DNA of 10,378 nucleotides from an uncultured Eubacteriales bacterium (GTDB taxonomy: Bacteria > Bacillota > Clostridia > Oscillospirales > Butyricicoccaceae). Location of the stretch: positions 1-10,378 of the forward strand of contig CAKRRK010000035.1 in assembly GCA_934395135.1 (NCBI GenBank). Direction: 5' to 3'. The notes beneath the pieces are model-generated. The model ran no database searches and was not told the origin of the DNA. It saw only the letters and a list, made by a program, of their open reading frames with translations. The translations under genes were made by a program, and so were the position numbers. Of the stretch, positions 7,084 through 10,378 are shown in pieces. How positions within the stretch are numbered: position 1 is the stretch's first letter; every line of letters begins with the position of its first letter.

Positions 7084-9090
7084 ATGGGAAACAAAAAAGG
7101 ACTTGAAACTCTGACATCTCCAATTAATATTGGGAGATTGCAAATCCGCAACCGTATGGTGATGCCGCCGATGAATACAAACTTCAGCAATGAGAACGGT
7201 GCCGTTGCCCCGCAGATGACAAATTATTATGAAAGGAGAGCAAAGGGAGGCGCTGGCCTGATTGTCGTAGAGGCTGCTTCCATTGTTCCAGACGTAAAAA
7301 ATCATGGCATTCAGCCGATGTTGTACGATGAAAGATTTGTGCCAGAATATGCAAAACTTGTAGAGCGCATTCATCGTTATGGCGCAAAGGCTTCTATTGA
7401 AATCGTGCACTATGGGTCTGAAGCAACTGTTCCGGGTCCCAAATACTCTTCTTCCGATGTAACCGGCTTGCCGGGAGTTAAAGTACAGCCTCTCACCAAA
7501 GAACAGATTCTTGAAATTGAAGAACAATTTGTTCAGACGGCTTACTATGCAAAAATGGCTGGATTTGATGCCATCACATTACATGGTACGCACGGCTATT
7601 TGATTGCAGAATTTATGTCCCCGCTGTACAATAAGCGAACCGATGAATACGGAGGATGTCTGGAAAACCGACTCCGGTTTGTTCGAGAAATCGTTCAAAA
7701 ATGCAAGGCAAAGCTTGGAAACAATTTCCCAATCTTTATTCGTATTTCCGGGGATGAATGCATCGAAGGCGGCCGTACCATTGATGAAACCGTAGAAATT
7801 GCAGTAGAGCTGGAAAAAATGGGGATCTCTGCGATCGACTTGTCGGTTTGCGTTCCTTCTACATATATTTTCTCTATTTCGCCGAATACGCTTCCGGGCA
7901 TGAAGGGATTCCAGATTGAAAATGCACGGGCAGTAAAGGCCAAAGTCAATATCCCGGTCATTCTGGCAGGGGGGATCCGCGACCCATATCTTGCGAATCA
8001 GCTGATTGACGAAGGCGTTTGCGACTTTGTTGCGTTTGGTCGCCCGCAAATTGCAGATCCAGATTTTGCCAATAAGGTATGTGAGGGAAGAATTGATGAA
8101 ATTCGCCCCTGCTTGTCCTGCTTAACCTGCCTTTATAGCTTGGATGAAATGCATTGCATTCACTGTGCGATTAATGCGGAAGCTGGCAGAGAATATGAGC
8201 TGCAGATGCCTATGGAAAAAGTCTCTGGAAAGAAATTGGTTGTCATCGGCGGCGGCCCCGCTGGGATGGAGACCGCACGAGTTGCGGCTATGCGTGGATA
8301 TAAAGTATCCTTGTACGAAACAGACTCGAAATTAGGCGGTTCTTTGCTGGCCGCTACCGTACCGCCTGGAAAAAGCGATATTGGCGAGCTTGCTAAATGG
8401 TTTGCCAGAGAACTGGACCGCCTTGGCGTCAAAGTTTATCTGAATACCGAATATGACCAGAAACGTGATGCAATGGAACAGCCGGACATCCTTGTAAAAG
8501 CAGTTGGTGCCAAATATGCAAGATTCATCAAGGGAAGCGATAATGCAAATGTCATCACTGCCATTCAGGCTTTGCGGAATCCGAGGCAAGTGGGCAAGAA
8601 AGTCGTGGTTATTGGAGGCGGCAACACAGGATGCGAAGTTGCTGAATATTTCTCCAGCGGCAGATCTAATTTCGCAGTAAAACGTGCAAAGAGTTTTGCC
8701 GGCGAATTGGATTATACGGTTATTCCAGATCCAAACGGTCCAGATCATGATGTAACCATCATTGAAATGATGGACAGCATCGGCGATAAATTAGGGGGTA
8801 TGCACAAGCCGATCATGGACATCAAGTTGAAGGAAGGACGTGTGCGTATTTTAACATCCACGAAGGTGCTTAATATTTCTACTGACAGCAAAGTCGATGT
8901 TGAAAACGTAAAAACCGGAGAAAAAGAGACCATCTGCGGCGACACTGTGATCCTGGCAGGCGGTATGAAATCCTTTGATATTGATGTGGATACCGTTGCG
9001 AAACGTGTTATCAATATTGGTGATTCTAAGCAGGTTGGCAGAATTGATGAAGCTGTGACTGCTGCATATTTTCTTGCGAGAGAACTATAA
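7084..9090 (+). CDS. NAD(P)H-dependent flavin/iron-sulfur ene-reductase (old yellow enzyme family)
   Basis: A 668-residue member of the 2,4-dienoyl-CoA reductase/BaiCD/cinnamate-reductase/trimethylamine dehydrogenase family, likely reducing an activated C=C bond in the cytoplasm. The FMN-binding barrel spans about 10-345 and contains NRMVMPPMNTNF (23-34), HGTHGYLIAEFMSP (167-180) and NKRTDEYGGCLENRLRF (183-199). His167/His170 are the usual carbonyl-binding pair and Tyr172 the candidate proton donor. The 4Fe-4S cysteines are 343, 346, 349 and 361 (C-x2-C-x2-C-x11-C). An FAD Rossmann motif VVIGGGPAGMETA (386-398) and an NAD(P)H motif VVVIGGGNTGCEVAEYF (507-523) follow, ending in ILAGG (623-627) and a NIGD...G.IDEAV tail. 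The length is normal. It is a single-gene unit with its own terminator. Substrate unknown: enoates, bile acids/steroids, flavonoids and cinnamates are all precedents in the family, so no symbol is given. Confidence 0.9.
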   Translation: MGNKKGLETLTSPINIGRLQIRNRMVMPPMNTNFSNENGAVAPQMTNYYERRAKGGAGLIVVEAASIVPDVKNHGIQPMLYDERFVPEYAKLVERIHRYGAKASIEIVHYGSEATVPGPKYSSSDVTGLPGVKVQPLTKEQILEIEEQFVQTAYYAKMAGFDAITLHGTHGYLIAEFMSPLYNKRTDEYGGCLENRLRFVREIVQKCKAKLGNNFPIFIRISGDECIEGGRTIDETVEIAVELEKMGISAIDLSVCVPSTYIFSISPNTLPGMKGFQIENARAVKAKVNIPVILAGGIRDPYLANQLIDEGVCDFVAFGRPQIADPDFANKVCEGRIDEIRPCLSCLTCLYSLDEMHCIHCAINAEAGREYELQMPMEKVSGKKLVVIGGGPAGMETARVAAMRGYKVSLYETDSKLGGSLLAATVPPGKSDIGELAKWFARELDRLGVKVYLNTEYDQKRDAMEQPDILVKAVGAKYARFIKGSDNANVITAIQALRNPRQVGKKVVVIGGGNTGCEVAEYFSSGRSNFAVKRAKSFAGELDYTVIPDPNGPDHDVTIIEMMDSIGDKLGGMHKPIMDIKLKEGRVRILTSTKVLNISTDSKVDVENVKTGEKETICGDTVILAGGMKSFDIDVDTVAKRVINIGDSKQVGRIDEAVTAAYFLAREL

Positions 9091-9108
9091 ACAGAATCTG
9101 AACAAACG

Positions 9109-9145
9109 AAAAAACTGTACCGCATTTATTGCGGTACAGTTTTTT
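9109..9145 (+). terminator. Intrinsic terminator after the ene-reductase
   Basis: A perfect 16-bp stem (9109-9124 with 9130-9145) with a 5-base loop; the right arm ends in six T and the left begins with six A. It lies 18 bases after the stop. The symmetry means it could stop transcription from either direction. Confidence 0.93.
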
Positions 9146-9201
9146 CATAAAAATCAAGAAAAAGCGAAGAGGAAGAGTAAATTGGGTTGCAGATGACATA
9201 T

Positions 9202-9275
9202 TATATGATACCCCCAATTATACAAAATAAAGATTTTGTATAATTGGGGGTAGAAAATTATTATCCTATATGATA
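9202..9275. repeat. 9-bp direct repeats bracketing the inverted repeat
   Basis: TATATGATA occurs at 9202-9210 and again at 9267-9275, on both sides of the long inverted repeat. The right copy overlaps the candidate -10 box of the recombinase gene. It may be a target-site duplication, a pair of protein-binding half-sites, or chance in AT-rich DNA. Confidence 0.6.
9209..9252. repeat. Perfect 20-bp inverted repeat (hairpin) upstream of the tyrosine recombinase
   Basis: The arms at 9209-9228 and 9233-9252 are exact reverse complements, separated only by AAAG. The outer ends are TACCCCC and GGGGGTA; pairing stops at the next base on each side. No T-run follows on the + strand, so it does not look like an ordinary terminator. 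The rest of 9146-9313 is AT-rich, with no gene recognised. Confidence 0.9.
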
Positions 9276-9279
9276 TACT
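9271..9279 (+). promoter_or_regulatory. Candidate extended -10 promoter for the tyrosine recombinase
   Basis: TGATATACT is an extended -10 (TGn + TATACT). The -35 position at 17 bases upstream has no good match and abuts the right arm of the inverted repeat, so a regulator bound there could influence this promoter. The predicted transcript start is near 9286. Confidence 0.5.
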
Positions 9280-9305
9280 AATATTGTTATTCCATTTTTT
9301 TGTAT

Positions 9306-9313
9306 GGAAAGGA
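9306..9313 (+). promoter_or_regulatory. Shine-Dalgarno-like GGAAAGGA before the recombinase
   Basis: The only ribosome-binding-like site near the recombinase start. It abuts the in-frame TTG at 9314 with no spacer, so it does not sit properly in front of any standard in-frame start codon: ATT at 9317 is 3 bases downstream and ATC at 9323 is 9 bases downstream. Confidence 0.45.
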
Positions 9314-10348
9314 TTGATTGCTATCGCTTCCTATCAGAATTTACCGGTTGTTATCCGAGATTTCTTGATTTATATGGAAACCATTAAAGGAAAATCTGAA
9401 AAAACGGTGCATGAATACTTTTTAGATCTTCGCATGTTTTTTCGTTTTATGAAAACATTAAAATGCAGTTCCTGTGAAAATACAATATTTGATTCTATTA
9501 GCATTGACGATATTACAATTGATTTTATTCGTCAGATTACATTAAGCGATGTATACGCATTTTTAAACTATATTGCAAAAGAACGTCCTACGCATCCAAA
9601 TAGCCCCAATACACCGATAGGCTTGTCCTCACGTTCCCGCGCCCGGAAAATTTCGTCTTTACGTGCTTTTTTTAAGTATCTGACGGATAAAACGCATGCA
9701 TTAGAACAAAATCCTGTCAGCAATCTGGATATTCCAACCATTCGGAAGAATTTGCCTTCGTATTTAAAGTTGGATGACTGCATGAAGCTGCTGCAAACCG
9801 TGGAAGGTACATTCCAGGAACGAGATTACTGTATTTTGGTTTTATTTTTAAACTGCGGCCTTCGTGTGTCTGAACTTGTTGCGCTAAATTTGGATAGTAT
9901 TCAGGAAGATAGTTTAAAAGTTGTTGGAAAAGGCAACAAAGAGCGTGTTTTATATCTGAATCCGGCATGTAAGGATGCAATTGACGCTTATTTAAATGTC
10001 CGCTTAAAACCCAATGATGCTGATAAACATGCGCTGTTTATCAGCCGAAACCGAAACCGTATCAATGTGCAGACTGTGAAATGGTTGGTGAAAAAATATC
10101 TCACTGCTGCTGGACTGGACACAACAAAACTATCAACCCATAAATTGCGCCATACTGCGGCTACTTTAATGTACCAAAATGGTGTTGATATTCGTACATT
10201 ACAAACAGTCTTAGGCCATGAGCAGGTTAACACAACGATGATTTACACCCATATTGAAAATCAAGATGTACGAAATGCTGTAAATCAAAATCCTCTTTCC
10301 AAGGTGACGCATAAAAAAAATTCGAACAACGAAAAACAAAATAATTAG
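9314..10348 (+). CDS. XerC/XerD-type tyrosine recombinase
   Basis: Site-specific recombinase that cuts and rejoins DNA through a tyrosine-DNA link. From TTG 9314 it is 344 residues. The N-terminal SAM-like core-binding domain (about 8-130) includes FLIYMETIKGKSEKTVHEYFLDLR. The catalytic domain (about 145-320) carries the complete active site: Arg184 (NCGLRVSEL), Lys206 (VVGKGNKERVLYL), His276 and Arg279 (STHKLRHTAATLM), His302 (VLGHEQV) and nucleophile Tyr311 (MIYTHIEN). It ends in a short polar tail. The start is uncertain: TTG 9284 is in frame but precedes the likely transcript start, and the first ATG (9374) would cut into the domain. It could be the chromosome-dimer resolvase or a relative; no integrase-type arm-binding domain, excisionase or att repeats were seen, so a housekeeping Xer role is more likely than a phage one. 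Confidence 0.9.
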   Translation: MIAIASYQNLPVVIRDFLIYMETIKGKSEKTVHEYFLDLRMFFRFMKTLKCSSCENTIFDSISIDDITIDFIRQITLSDVYAFLNYIAKERPTHPNSPNTPIGLSSRSRARKISSLRAFFKYLTDKTHALEQNPVSNLDIPTIRKNLPSYLKLDDCMKLLQTVEGTFQERDYCILVLFLNCGLRVSELVALNLDSIQEDSLKVVGKGNKERVLYLNPACKDAIDAYLNVRLKPNDADKHALFISRNRNRINVQTVKWLVKKYLTAAGLDTTKLSTHKLRHTAATLMYQNGVDIRTLQTVLGHEQVNTTMIYTHIENQDVRNAVNQNPLSKVTHKKNSNNEKQNN

Positions 10349-10378
10349 GAGTGCCATTTTCCATCGGCACTCCTTTTT
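10347..10378 (+). terminator. Intrinsic terminator after the recombinase (clipped by the window end)
   Basis: A 9-bp perfect stem (10347-10355 with 10366-10374), a 10-base loop and a T-run (10374-10378) that may continue past the window. The left arm begins within the TAG stop codon, so terminator and coding end overlap. Confidence 0.85.

Noticed and set aside
9209..9252. dif-like Xer recombination site
   Set aside because: The palindrome has a 4-base centre and half-sites reading TTATAC...GTATAA outward-in, the reverse of the usual ...ATAA/TTAT... arrangement around a 6-8-base centre, and the C/G5 ends do not fit known dif sites.
9209..9252. Invertible promoter switch between the inverted repeat arms
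   Set aside because: Only four bases (AAAG) separate the arms, so inversion would change essentially nothing.
9284..10348. Prophage or integrative-element integrase
   Set aside because: The protein is short and Xer-like with no arm-binding domain. No excisionase, phage gene, tRNA or att repeat is in the window, although sequence beyond the right edge was not visible.

Overview
The window reads as a piece of a low-to-moderate G+C Firmicutes chromosome, most likely class Clostridia (an Oscillospiraceae/Ruminococcaceae-like organism is a guess). Support for this: GGAGG-type ribosome binding sites, the comEC-holA gene pair known from Firmicutes, RNase M5, an FMN riboswitch in front of a RibU riboflavin transporter, and an iron-sulfur old-yellow-enzyme-type reductase of the kind common in anaerobic Clostridia. 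All convincing genes are on the + strand. No CRISPR array, tRNA, rRNA or transposase was seen.

Layout. (1) 1-2218: the 3' two thirds of alaS (alanyl-tRNA synthetase; the start lies outside the window), then a HinT-type HIT hydrolase, closed by a strong terminator. (2) 2230-6088: a tight three-gene unit, comEC (DNA uptake channel), holA (DNA polymerase III delta subunit) and an RNase M5-type Toprim nuclease; the last two overlap by 4 bases. (3) 6089-6997: a consensus sigma-A-type promoter directly after the RNase M5 stop codon, an FMN riboswitch aptamer, an intrinsic terminator as expression platform, ribU and its own terminator. (4) 7012-9145: a monocistronic flavin/iron-sulfur ene-reductase (FMN barrel, 4Fe-4S cysteines, FAD/NAD(P)H domains) with a good ribosome binding site and a strong terminator. 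(5) 9146-10378: a short intergenic region with a perfect 20-bp inverted repeat bracketed by 9-bp direct repeats, then a XerC/D-type tyrosine recombinase and a terminator cut by the window end.

Working together: segments 1 and 2 are housekeeping (translation, replication, RNA maturation) plus competence. Segment 3 is a textbook feedback unit: intracellular FMN binding should stop riboflavin import. It lies just upstream of an enzyme predicted to need both FMN and FAD, although that gene has its own terminator-insulated transcription unit.

I found no convincing undescribed multi-gene system. The points most worth a second look are the ComEC C-terminal domain that has lost most of its metallo-beta-lactamase metal motif, the hairpin/direct-repeat structure in front of the recombinase, the unclear start codon of the recombinase, and the substrate of the ene-reductase.
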